The notes under the pieces: generated by a model | Database searches by the model: none | What the model was told of the DNA's origin: nothing | Seen by the model: the letters and a program-made list of their open reading frames with translations, nothing else | Position numbers and translations under genes: made by a program | Origin: Rebecca billardiae RCC1528 | Taxonomy: Eukaryota; Haptophyta | Assembly: GCA_965240325.2 (NCBI GenBank) | Contig: OZ251230.1 | Span: 1,736,001-1,800,000 of the forward strand | Reading direction: 5' to 3' | Length of the DNA: 64,000 nucleotides | In this document: piece after piece, positions 18,519 to 28,550 of the stretch | How positions within the stretch are numbered: position 1 is the stretch's first letter | How the letters are laid out: each line of letters begins with the position of its first letter

Positions 18519-20772
18519 GGGGCGATGAGCGCCCGTTCACGGACAGTGCGCGGAGCGGAGCGAGATGGGCTCAAGTCAAAGCGGAGCGCATCACACGGAG
18601 ACCTTGACCCGGCGCTCCCGAACTCGTCAAAATCGGGCCTTCGCGCACGGACCGAGCAGCGCTTGGTCCCTCGGCGAACACGTGGCATGCGCGCGCGCCG
18701 TATATGTGGGTAGCTGATTAACCATCGAACCGTCAAAACACTATGAGCTTTAGGCTCTGTTGACGTCACTCATTTTCCACGTGTCGCGGCGTTTCAACTC
18801 GCTGTGGCCAATCAGCGCACGACAGATCAGCGCGGAGATGATCGATGACAAGCCGGTCGTAACCAGACAGGAATCTGCTCAGGAGTCCAGGGACGGTCCT
18901 GGTCTGAAGTCTGGTGCCACACCCCGTCCCTTCCACACGCGCCGCTGCCACCCCCCACGGTCTGCTCCGGCTTCCACCCACCGCAGCGCCGCCGGTGGAG
19001 GCTCGCGGCGAGCCGTTGGCGCACGCCGCGCCGGCGCGCACGGCGGAGAGCGCGCCGCCGCGCGTGGTGCCGCCGCGGGCGCCGCAAACGGGTGCCACCA
19101 CGCCTCCCGCCAAGGATCAGGAAGTGTCGCTGAATGCGGCCCCGAATGCGCGGAGGCGGAGCCTGAATTAGAATGCCACATCGTAGTTGCGACAGTATCA
19201 AGCTCCCTTTGTCTCTCTTTCTCCTTCCTTCCTTCTCTCGTCTCCTCTCCTCTGCTCCTCCTCCCCTTCTCCTCCCTCGTCTGCGGCCGCCGGAGCAAAA
19301 TATTGGGGCGGTTCACTCAGATCACTCCCCTGCGACATAAGGCCAAGGGCGGGTCTGCGGCCGTGGGCGATATCAAGCAACTCATCGTAGTCAGTAGGCC
19401 TGGTTGCGCCCTTGTTAATAACGACATAGGCGGTGAGGGTGCGGTACCCTCCAAGTGTGGCCGATCTCGGCCATCAGGTTCCTAGGCGCCGCCTGGCTGA
19501 AAGGCGGCCGCGTCCTGAATCGCGATTGCCGCAAGGCACCCGGAGACAGCATTAAGCATTTGCCCCGTGCCGGCGGGACGAGTGACTGCCCATCCAACAT
19601 CGCAGCGACCGGCCTGGCCATGTATTCGCCACCAAGCTTGGGCATGGACTTGCATGGACTCTAGACGGCTCGTTGCAGCTGAGGCCTTCGCGGTCCGAGC
19701 ACTGTGATCAGCATGAGGGCAGGCACTGAATGAAGGAAGTGAAGGCCGGGGGGGGGGCGGGCGGGCGGGGGCTTTCTGCGACATTTGGTACGTCCATTGG
19801 TAGCCAGGAGCGTCACATCATTACATCAAATGTTGATGATCGATGAAATGCCTGCTCTATACAAGCGTTGCTTGTACGTAATTCCGTTGCGGCTCGGCAG
19901 ACGGCACGGGTCGTGGCTGACCCCCCGGACTACTAGGGACTAAGGGAGTGTACAGACCATGTCAGCCCGGCGGCCGCCGATGACTCGGCAGTCGGCGCCA
20001 GCTGCTGCATGATAGTATGTTGATAGACGGTGACTATAGCGTGTAGCTAGCTAGTAGTAGTAGTACGCCGCTGATTATAGTTTATACTCAAATGGCCCCG
20101 ACAGACGGACTATCAGTCATCACGGGCGCCGGGGCGTTACATACCAGTCCCCCATGCGCCCCTCGGCGTGATAAAGGGTTTCATTCCGATCCCGCCGACT
20201 CGCGGGCCTCGGCCCTGCCGAGTTTGTATTATAATTTCAGTTTGTTGACAGAGTGACTCCGCGCATCTGTCTGAGATCGTAAGCTAAAGAGTGCTTCCGC
20301 ACGATACGGTTTTGTAACAGTGACGACGGACGATGGCCCAGTAGTCCGTATCAGTGCCCGAATGGTGATAGCGGTCAGTATTCTGCGGCCGATGCACTAG
20401 TCAGGCCCGACTGGCCCGAGGACACTGTCACACTGACACACACCGTCACACGTGTTAAGTGACCGTATTTCGTAGTTACTAGTAGGCCGGTTGCAGCCAC
20501 CAGTTAACGGTTACTATAGTCAGTATTCGTAAGCGCTTAGCTGTTTCACAGTCGGTTTGGATTTGCCATCGCGTCATTCCCGTCCTACAGTACTCAGTAC
20601 TCGTTCGTCGACGTCGTCCGGCCGCCCTCACGCCCCGGCGCCCCGCCAACGGGGCAGCCGAACGGGGCGGCCTTCGAGATCGGGATGAGATCGGTGTTTG
20701 CCATCGGCGTCTCGAATTCTGCTAGCACTCACAACGGCCCACTTCTTGGCTGCCGATTATTGTAAAGCTGAG
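18519..20772. other. Long intergenic region, no gene seen
   Basis: About 2.25 kb. It holds a pyrimidine-rich tract (19203-19282, CTTTCTCCTTCC / CTCCTCTGCTCC type), a G-run at 19750-19758 and AT-richer DNA from 19800 on. Several open frames occur in the GC-rich 18900-19150 part on both strands but none is protein-like. Confidence 0.4.
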
Positions 20773-23700
20773 ATGCACCCCGCGACCCGGCCACCGCCGG
20801 CGAAGATGCACGCGCGTCATCGTCGCGCCCCAGCGCTAGGGATGGCGCCGTCGTGCGGCCGGGACTGCGTGATCGACCGCGTGCAGGACGCGGTGCAGCT
20901 GCGCATCCACGCCAGCTTCTACGCCCTCGGCTCGTTCATCGTGCGCCGACCGCTCGTGACGATCGTGCTCGCCGTCGCCGCCGCGCTCGCGTGCGCGAGC
21001 GGCCTCGCCGCGGGCCGCTGGGAGTCGCGCATCGAGTACAGTTATCTGCCGCGATCGATCCCGTCATTCGCGACGTACGAGCGGCAGCTCGAGCTGTACG
21101 GCGCGGCGCCGCGCGTCGAGGAGTTCAAGGCCGAGCCCATCAACCCGTCCGACTCCATCATCGAGAAGCGCTTCCTCCGCGCGCTGCTCGAGATCCACGA
21201 CGAGATTGTGGACTTTGAGGCGCGCGCGCCATCGGGCAAGGCGGTGGCGTTCGAGGACATCTGCGAGGAGCTGTACAAGGACGGCCCGTGCGTGGTGGAC
21301 AACGTGCTCACGGCGACCGGCCTCGAGGACCGGCGCGACCTGCTCAAGACGATGGACCAGCAGCAGATCGACGACTTCATCCGCGAGCAGCGCGACGCGC
21401 TCGAGCGATACCTCGGCGGCGTCGACGTGGACGACAAGGACAAGTCCATCTCCGTGCGGGTGGCGCGCTTCTATTACCTGGTGCGCCAGGTGTCGAACGA
21501 GCCGCAGCCGCTCTTCGGCGCCTCGGACCAGGCGCTCGCCGAGCGGCTCGCGTGGGAGGAGCGCTTCATCGCGATGACAAACAAGGCGGAGGCGGAGGGC
21601 ATGCGGCTGATGGGGATCGCCGGCCGCACGCTGGACGACGAGGTCGCGCGCAACGTGCAGTCGTCGACGCCGATCATGGGCGCGGCGATCAGCTCGATCC
21701 TGGTGTACATGGTCGTGCTGCTCGGCGGGCGCGCGGCCGTTGCCGGCTCGCGCGGCGACGACGGCGCCCGCCCGGCGCGCGGCGCGCGCGCTCTCACGCG
21801 GCTGCTCGCAGACAGCGCGCGCGGGTCGCGCGCGCTGCTCGGGGTGGGCGCGGTCGTCACGATCCTGCTCGCCGAGGCGGCGGGCTTCGGTCTGAGCTGC
21901 GCGCTGGGCGTGCCGCTCACCGACATCAGCCTGATGATCGTCTTCATCGTCGTCGGCGTGGGCGTCGACGACGCCATCGTCGTCGTCGAGTTTGTCAGAG
22001 CAGAGGATCCGTCGCTGCCGGTCGAGACGCGCGTGCCGAGGGCGCTCGCCTCGGCGGGCTCAGCGGTGTTCCTCACGTCGTTCACCAACCTGATCGCGTT
22101 CTGCGTCGCGTCCTGGGTGGACTTCCCGGGCGTGCGCTGGTTCTGCATCGCCGCGGGCATCGTCGTGTTCGTGCTCTTTGTGCTCACCGTGACTTTGTTC
22201 ACCGCGCTCCTCGTGCTCGACGAGCGCCGAGCATGGGCGAGCCGCTGGGACTGCTGCCCGTGCTGCGGCGGCGGCGGTGGCAGCTGCTGCTGCGCGCTGG
22301 CGCGGTCCGGGGGCGAGGACGAGGGCGTGTGGTGCCACGTCGGGCCCGTGCGCGCGGGGGGCGACGGACGGCGCCCCCCCCAGCCCGTGCCAGGGTCCCA
22401 GCCGGTGCCGCCCGTTCCGCTCGCCATTGTGCCAGTTGGCGCGGCCGGCGCGGCCGCGGCGGCCGAGGGCGGCAAGGCCGCGCGGCCGGCAGCGGCGCCG
22501 CGCTCATCGGGGGCGCACGGCGTCTTCAGGCGCGGCGTCGAGGCATATGCGCGCGTGGTCACGCGCCCGGCCGTCGCCGTCGTCGTCGTGCTCGCAGCGC
22601 TCTCCCTCGTGCCGGTCGGGTTTGTGCTCGCGGTCCCGCGGCTCAAGATCGGCGTTGAGTTCGAGGACAACTTTCCGGACGGGGTGCGTGCCGCCCCGGA
22701 CCCCCGAGCCCCGCGCACGGCCACAGCGCGTGCTGCCGCGCGCGCGCGCGCGCGCACTGTGCGGCGCTTCACGCCCGTGCGGCGCGAGCTCACGGCGCCT
22801 TCCACCGCGTCCGCGCCGCGCCGCGCGTCCGCAGTCGTACCTCTCCGAGTACTGGGTGCACACGGACGAGCACTACGAGGGACTGGCAGACAGCGCGCTG
22901 CTGCTGTTCGAGGGGGAGGACTGGGCGGAGGAGGGCGTGCAGGAGCGCGTGCTCAAGATGCTCGACGAGCTGGACGAGTACGACGACATCACGACCGACT
23001 TCAGCGCGTGGCTGCGCGACTACGACCACTACGTGTCGACGCGCGAGGCGCTGATCGAAGCCAAGCTGGACAACGGCACCGCGCCGCGGCGGCACGGCGA
23101 CGGCTTCTTCCGCGACCTGGGCAAGTGGCTGGAGAAGGAGGAACCGCAGTGCTCCAACGACAACTGCACGCGCTTCGTCGTGCCCAGGGCGTACACGAAG
23201 GACATCGTCTGGCGGGGCGAGGGCGACGACCGCCGCATCTTCGCCACGCGCTTCCGCGGCGGCATCCGTACGCCGGACACGCTGCAGGGCCGCGTGGACA
23301 CGATGCGCGCCTTCCGCCGCAAGGTGGAGGCGGAGCGCGACGGGCTGCGCGTCACGCCGTGGGCGTACTACTTCATGTTCTCCGACCGCGACGCGATCAT
23401 CTCGACGCTCATCTTCGAGACCCTCGGCTTCGCCGCCGCCGCCGTGCTCGGCTCGCTCCTCTTCTTCCTGCACGTGCTCACGGTCGGCGTGATCGCGGCG
23501 GGCATCGCGTGCGTCGACGGCGGCCTGTTCGTGGTCATGTGGGTCTGGGATGTCCCGCTCGACGTCTCGGCGTTCATCTGCCTCGCGATCTCGATCGGCC
23601 TGGCCGTCGACTACGTGGTGCACGTGGCGCACGCGTTCGAGCACTCGCCGGGCACGCCGCCCGAGCGCGCGCAGGCCGCGCTTGTCGAGATCGGCGGCGC

Positions 23701-24171
23701 CGTGTTCAAGGGCGGCATGTCGACGTTCCTGGGGATCGTCCTGCTCGCCGCCTCGAGCGCGGAGGTGTTCAGAATCTTTGTGCGCGCGCACGCGCGCGCA
23801 GCGGGGCGGCCGAGCGGCGGCGCGCGGAGGGCGGGAGTGCGCTCGGGCTGGGTGTGGCGCCCGAGCGCTGAGGCCTCCGCTCACGTGCCGATCGCGCCTC
23901 TGTCGCTCACATCCCCGCTGCTGCCGCCGCCCTGCGCACACCGCACGGCCGATGCGCACCTCTGCGCGCGGCACAGTTCAAGATGCTCTTCTCCACTGTG
24001 CTCCTGGCGCTCTTCATCGGCCTGGCGCTCTTCCCCGCGCTCGCAAGCTTGATCGGCGCGCTCATCCCGTCCAAGACCGCAGCTGTGGCGGCCGACGAGG
24101 CGGGTGGACGGCAAGACGACGATGAAGGCAAGACATTCTCGACAGCAGTCGGCGTCGTCGGCGCCAAGTAG
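20773..24171 (+). CDS. Patched/NPC1-like RND-superfamily membrane protein; three exons
   Basis: Exons 20773-22683, 22835-23779 and 23977-24171; introns of 151 and 197 nt, both phase 0, start GTGCGT and GTGCGC and end CGCAG and CACAG. Splicing joins EFEDNFPDG to SYLSEYWVHTDE and EVFRIF to FKMLFSTVLL, which restores the family sequence that otherwise breaks by frameshift. The product has 1016 residues from the first ATG in frame (alternatives 20806, 20842). A first TM (~60-80) precedes an ectodomain, then a five-helix sterol-sensing-like block with SLMIVFIVVGVGVDDAIVVV; the second half has FICLAISIGLAVDYVVHVAHAF. The GxGVDD and GLAVDY motifs are the intramembrane acidic motifs of Patched/Dispatched/NPC1/RND pumps, which couple ion flow to sterol or lipid movement. 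A Gly/Cys/Pro-rich cytoplasmic loop (~490-600) is a lineage-specific insertion. Substrate unknown. Confidence 0.88.
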
Positions 24172-24906
24172 GTCGTCACGTACGTCCGAGCGGTACGTCA
24201 GCAGCTAGCTACGGTCACGCTGATGCTGCTGATGATGATGCGGCGGCGCTATATTGTCTATGCGACGACTGCTGCTACAGTCTACATATATCTAGACTAT
24301 CTATATCATCGACGACGACGCGACAGACGACGAGACGCATCCATACTGTATAGTCAGCAGACACTCATCATCACTGATCAGCATGACTCCGCTCGACGAG
24401 TCCGACCGACTCCGAGCCACGTATATTTGCTGATGATTATATTCGCGACGACTTATTCTAGTCTACTGCTTATACACTGCTGAGTAGAATAGTAGTCCAA
24501 TTACGTCGTCGCAGTAGTTACGCCGTCGGTCCTAGTCTTAAGTACTACAATCGATGACAAAATATATGCTGGCACGTCCGAATCCAGTGCCGCGCGACGT
24601 CAATCCGTGCCGCTCGTGGTTTTGATGAGTAGCACGTGCTGTCGTACGCAACTGCGTACACGATGGCTGCGCAAGTCACCATCAGCTCCAGCTGCGCACG
24701 GCTTCACTCCGAGCATCGACGATGTCGATGAGATCGTCGCGTCCAGGTTGTGCGGAGCTCTCGGCTCTGGCCGGATACACGCGCCATATGCAGCAGACGA
24801 AAGCGAGTGATGCCGCACGGGAGACGTTGATGGCTGCTGGGCTAGCTACTTCGCCGTGCGCACGAGACGCACCAAACACCGGGTTCTTTCGACTGCGATG
24901 CAGGAT
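24172..24906. other. Intergenic, no gene seen
   Basis: About 735 bp of mixed GC content with TATA-rich parts near 24250-24310. No coding frame or RNA gene is recognised. Confidence 0.4.
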
Positions 24907-25293
24907 TCACTGACCAGCTGCATTCCCGGAGACTGCTGCCTGTGGCACACCGCGGGCACGGGCGATGTCATCAAGTCCGACAGCAATCGTCATTGGTTCC
25001 GTCCGTGCAGCCGGTAGGAAGCCCGTCGCCTCGAAATGTGCAGAGCAGTTGGCTACAGTATTCGAGGCGTTGTCGAATGGCCGCTTTGGCGACCGTGCCT
25101 CCTTGGCAGCGTTGAGGATGCCCACGCGCAGCGCGTTGGCCCCAGCAGCGATCTGCACCTTGGCGTTTGTACTCACAGAAGGCGGCCGTGGCAGCACAGT
25201 CGAGCCGAGCTGTTGCGTCCACTCGTGATGCTGATCGAGCGCCTCGCGCTCGAGCTGCGCGCGTGCTCCGCGCAAGCGCGCCCGTTCATCCAT
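24907..25293 (-). CDS. Possible small unknown protein divergent from the sulfotransferase
   Basis: 128 codons from the ATG at 25293 to TGA at 24907; the frame also extends upstream without an ATG. The N-terminal third is charged and helical (MDERARLRGARAQLEREALDQHHEW), and composition is ordinary for a protein, with mostly G or C at third positions early in the frame. No domain recognised. An overlapping plus frame (24965-25228) also lacks obvious homology, so this call is tentative. Confidence 0.3.
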   Translation of the reverse strand: MDERARLRGARAQLEREALDQHHEWTQQLGSTVLPRPPSVSTNAKVQIAAGANALRVGILNAAKEARSPKRPFDNASNTVANCSAHFEATGFLPAARTEPMTIAVGLDDIARARGVPQAAVSGNAAGQ

Positions 25294-25505
25294 CGTCGAC
25301 CTCCGCCGCGCTCGTGGCAATTCTCTTCGACCGCCGGCCGCCACTCCAGTATCCACACGACAGGCGTCGTCCGCCACTGTCTTGGCGTCCAAGAAGCCAA
25401 CGGTTGGGGCTCCACATGCTTGATCAACAGTGCTTCCCGGACCGGTCCGGACTTGGAGGACGCTCTCGATGGCGCCCGTCTTGCCGACCGGTGTTGGCAC
25501 TCGCG

Positions 25506-26546
25506 ATGAGGATTAAGCAGCTATGCCGCCTCTGCGTGAACCTTGCCGTCGCCGGTCTATCGCTGGCGCAGCAGCACTCTCCAGCTGATCTGTCTCGGGC
25601 GTTCCAGCACTCCAGGCGGCACCCGCTGCTCTTTGTCCACGTCGGCAAGGCCGGCGGGAGCAGTGTGCGCACATTCATGCAGCAGCACGACATCGCGTAT
25701 CGTCAGGTGCACTTGGTTCGTGTTCGACCGTCGCACCTATGCCCAGCAGGTGCCAACTGTAGTGCCGCGAAAGCCATCGTGCTGCTGCGCGATCCTGTCG
25801 ACCGAGATGCCAGCTCATTCAATTGGCGCCATTTGCAGGGCGGTGGCTCGGGAATTCACAGGGATCGCAAGCAGCAAGTATTCGAGCGTGAGTTATACGG
25901 CTGCTTTGACACCTTTGATCAGTTCGCGCGTGCCGTCACCAACCAGAGCAACGCCTCGCTCACACCGCACTGTGTTGCCCTCGCGCAGCGATCGCTGGGC
26001 TTCGACAACGGCGTCGCACGTGTCCACCTCAACATGGGATATTCATACTACTTCACCGAGCACGTGCTGGACCTTCTGGAGGTTGCGGACGTGCACGCCG
26101 TGCGTATGTCCTCCTTCGACGCCGACGTGAGAGGCGTGCTGCCCTGGGCCCGAGCGGAGACAGCTCTTACCAACTGGAGAGCCGCTTCGGCGAGTTCAGA
26201 GGCGGTGTTCCACGAGAAGCACGAGTATCGCAGAGCAGGCGAGAAGATCGTGAGCGAGGAGGTGGATGCGGCATATGCCCAGGCCCGCCTGGCCGAGTAC
26301 GAGGTCGTCGCACGGCTGCTCTGTCTGAGCAGCAACGTAAATGCGGAACGACGCGTGGCTCCTGAGAAGCCGATACAGCTCGGCCGACTTCGTGTGGATG
26401 CATGTTCCCACGGCGGTGTCGACGCACGAGGCGGTCCCGGGCCCCGCGGGGCTGGCGGTCGCAATGGCAAGCACGCTATCCCACTGAATTTTCAGCTCCT
26501 CAGGCGACGGCATGCTGATCATCTCATGCGCTTCGTTAAATCATGA
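25506..26546 (+). CDS. Sulfotransferase, Golgi-type (PAPS-dependent)
   Basis: 346 residues from the ATG at 25506. The N-terminus MRIKQLCRLCVNLAVAGLSL looks like a type II signal anchor. LLFVHVGKAGGSSVRTFM (41-58) matches the 5'-phosphosulfate-binding loop of membrane sulfotransferases (hydrophobic-H-x-x-K-x-G-[GT]-[ST]-S). AIVLLRDPVDRDASSFNW (90-107) matches the 3'-phosphate-binding motif (R-D-P-x-x-R-x-x-S). Such enzymes use PAPS to sulfate glycans or proteins in the Golgi; sulfated surface polysaccharides are usual in marine algae. Several Cys residues and NQSNAS, a potential N-glycosylation sequon, fit a lumenal domain. No intron is seen. The acceptor cannot be told from sequence. Confidence 0.82.
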   Translation: MRIKQLCRLCVNLAVAGLSLAQQHSPADLSRAFQHSRRHPLLFVHVGKAGGSSVRTFMQQHDIAYRQVHLVRVRPSHLCPAGANCSAAKAIVLLRDPVDRDASSFNWRHLQGGGSGIHRDRKQQVFERELYGCFDTFDQFARAVTNQSNASLTPHCVALAQRSLGFDNGVARVHLNMGYSYYFTEHVLDLLEVADVHAVRMSSFDADVRGVLPWARAETALTNWRAASASSEAVFHEKHEYRRAGEKIVSEEVDAAYAQARLAEYEVVARLLCLSSNVNAERRVAPEKPIQLGRLRVDACSHGGVDARGGPGPRGAGGRNGKHAIPLNFQLLRRRHADHLMRFVKS

Positions 26547-26646
26547 TGCTGAGTCTGACGATGACGGAGCAGTTCGCCGTGATATATCGATCTGCTGACG
26601 ATTACTATTCACCGCCGTTGACCGCGCGAATGCGAATATAAGTATT

Positions 26647-28218
26647 ATGGCCCGCGGTGCAGGGCGGAGCGCGCAGCGTGGAGCCCGCACCAGCGGGCCC
26701 GAACCACGTTTCAAAAAGATCTTTGATCAAAGAAAAAAGGGACGGGGGACGATTTTCAGGGCTGGAGGAGACCGAGTTTCGATTTTTGAGACTCCCTTAC
26801 AGGTGCATCCTCGTCGAAAAAGGGCGCGTCCGCCGTCTTGAATAGTGAACAGAGGAATCAACGAAACCCGCGCCCAAGTGTGCGAGGCAGGGTAATTGTG
26901 GGTAGACTCTCCTTAATGTAGTGTGACCATAGTAAAATACTATGGCCTCGCCGCTGCAAGATGCCAAGAACGACCGTTGACATAATCGTCCAACCAACTC
27001 CAATAGTGCGAGAGATTGAAAATACCCGCCGCAGCTATCCGCTGGAGTCGTCGCCTCGCCGCCTCGGCCAAGGACTGCCAGCACAGCCGAACGAAAGCGA
27101 ACGGAGGCCGAGGGGCGGCCCGCTGCGGCAGCGCACGATCGTTCAATCCGACGGACTCAGCGCAGGTGCGCGCTGCTGCGGCGGGTATCCCGACGGTCGT
27201 CAGCGTCGCTTTCGTGCCCGCTCACCCCGCGCGCCCCGCCCTGCCGATCCCTCTTCGGCCCAGTCAGTGCGGTTTCCAACCGAGCACCGGACCGCGGACA
27301 CGAATCGATGTCGACGCTCGCGCGCGGAGAGCAGTCGGCGACGGTACGAGGAGGAGACCGCGGGGCATCCTAACGCGTGAATCCATGCGCGCGCCCGCGC
27401 GCGCCACGCCGCACGCCGCGCAGCTGAACTCTCGGCATGTTCAAGCGCGGGCGGTCGCGAGGACGTCGCGGTTCAGCCGCGTCAGTCTCGCCGAGCCTGA
27501 TCTGCAGTGCGGAGCCTTCGCCTGATCCAGTCGGCGTGGTGCGAGCGGGTAGTCTTGGACGTTTTGTCGGGATGTGGAGCAGCCACCACGGCCATCTCGC
27601 TCGCCCAAGCCCTCGCTCGCGCCGTCCATGGCCGAGCTGTGATGGCTCATCCGCGTGCGGCGTGCTGACTGACTGAGTGAGTGACTGGAGCCTCTGGCTG
27701 GACATGATGCAGCGGCGCGGCAAGCAGCGCGCGCAGATCTGCGGGCGACGAGACTGGGCGAGTCCGAGTCGCAGCACGAGCTGGACCACGCGCACATCCT
27801 TTTTGCTCTCGTCCGCCGCATCCGAGCTGTCTCGAGTCTCGACGGCTTGACTGGCGCATGGGCGGGCGTTTCGCGCGCGAGCTCGGAGCTCGGACTGCGC
27901 GCTGACCGTGAGCGGCGGCTCTCACTCACTCAGTGACTGAGAGCCAGCTCTGGCGCTGATGGGCACGACGGATGCCTGACTGCCTGACACGAGAGCCACA
28001 GGCTGATCTGCGAGCGGCGAGTCCGCGCGACGATGGCGAGGTTAGTGGCCGATATGCGACTCCGGGGCGACGCCGCCGGCTGTGTGAGTGTCCGTGGTGG
28101 TCGGACGGAGCGGGTGGCACACCGCACAGACTGTCAGACGGCCGGCACAGACAGACTCTGCACCGCGGGCCCCCAACTACGTTGGTTCTGACGGAAGAGG
28201 ACCGCGGAACGCGGTCAT
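26647..28218 (+). mobile_element. ATGRCC-type element, copy 2 (1572 bp) with 6-bp target-site duplication
   Basis: It starts ATGGCCCGCGGTGCAGGGCG and ends ACCGCGGAACGCGGTCAT. It is bounded by AGTATT on both sides (26641-26646 and 28219-28224), which fixes the ends. The 5' ~400 bp match copy 1; a block at 27135-27250 (with CACGATCGTTCAATCCGAC) recurs at 53363-53480. The interior has GC-rich frames on both strands but no transposase or intact gene. Confidence 0.8.
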
Positions 28219-28224
28219 AGTATT

Positions 28225-28307
28225 AGTGACACTGACAGTGACTGCCGAGTCTTAGTCACTCTTATTAGTGCACCGTTGAGCATCTATAGACTCTCTCTCT
28301 CTCTATC

Positions 28308-28393
<86 letters not shown>

Positions 28394-28550
28394 CTCTCTC
28401 TCCTCTCTCTCGACTAGTCGTATCTAGATTCTAGCGCATCATCAGGTCATCTACTTAGCATCTAGGCGCATCAATCAGCATCATCGCGCGCGTCGTGCAT
28501 CACGACTATCGTGACAGATGTCGTCCGAACTTCGGTCGTCACGTCTGACG
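28225..28550. repeat. CT microsatellite and flank
   Basis: Positions 28290-28411 are a nearly pure (CT)n tract with a few interruptions. It lies between the mobile element and the stop codon of the PIN-like gene, so it may be transcribed in that gene's 3' UTR as a GA repeat. Confidence 0.9.
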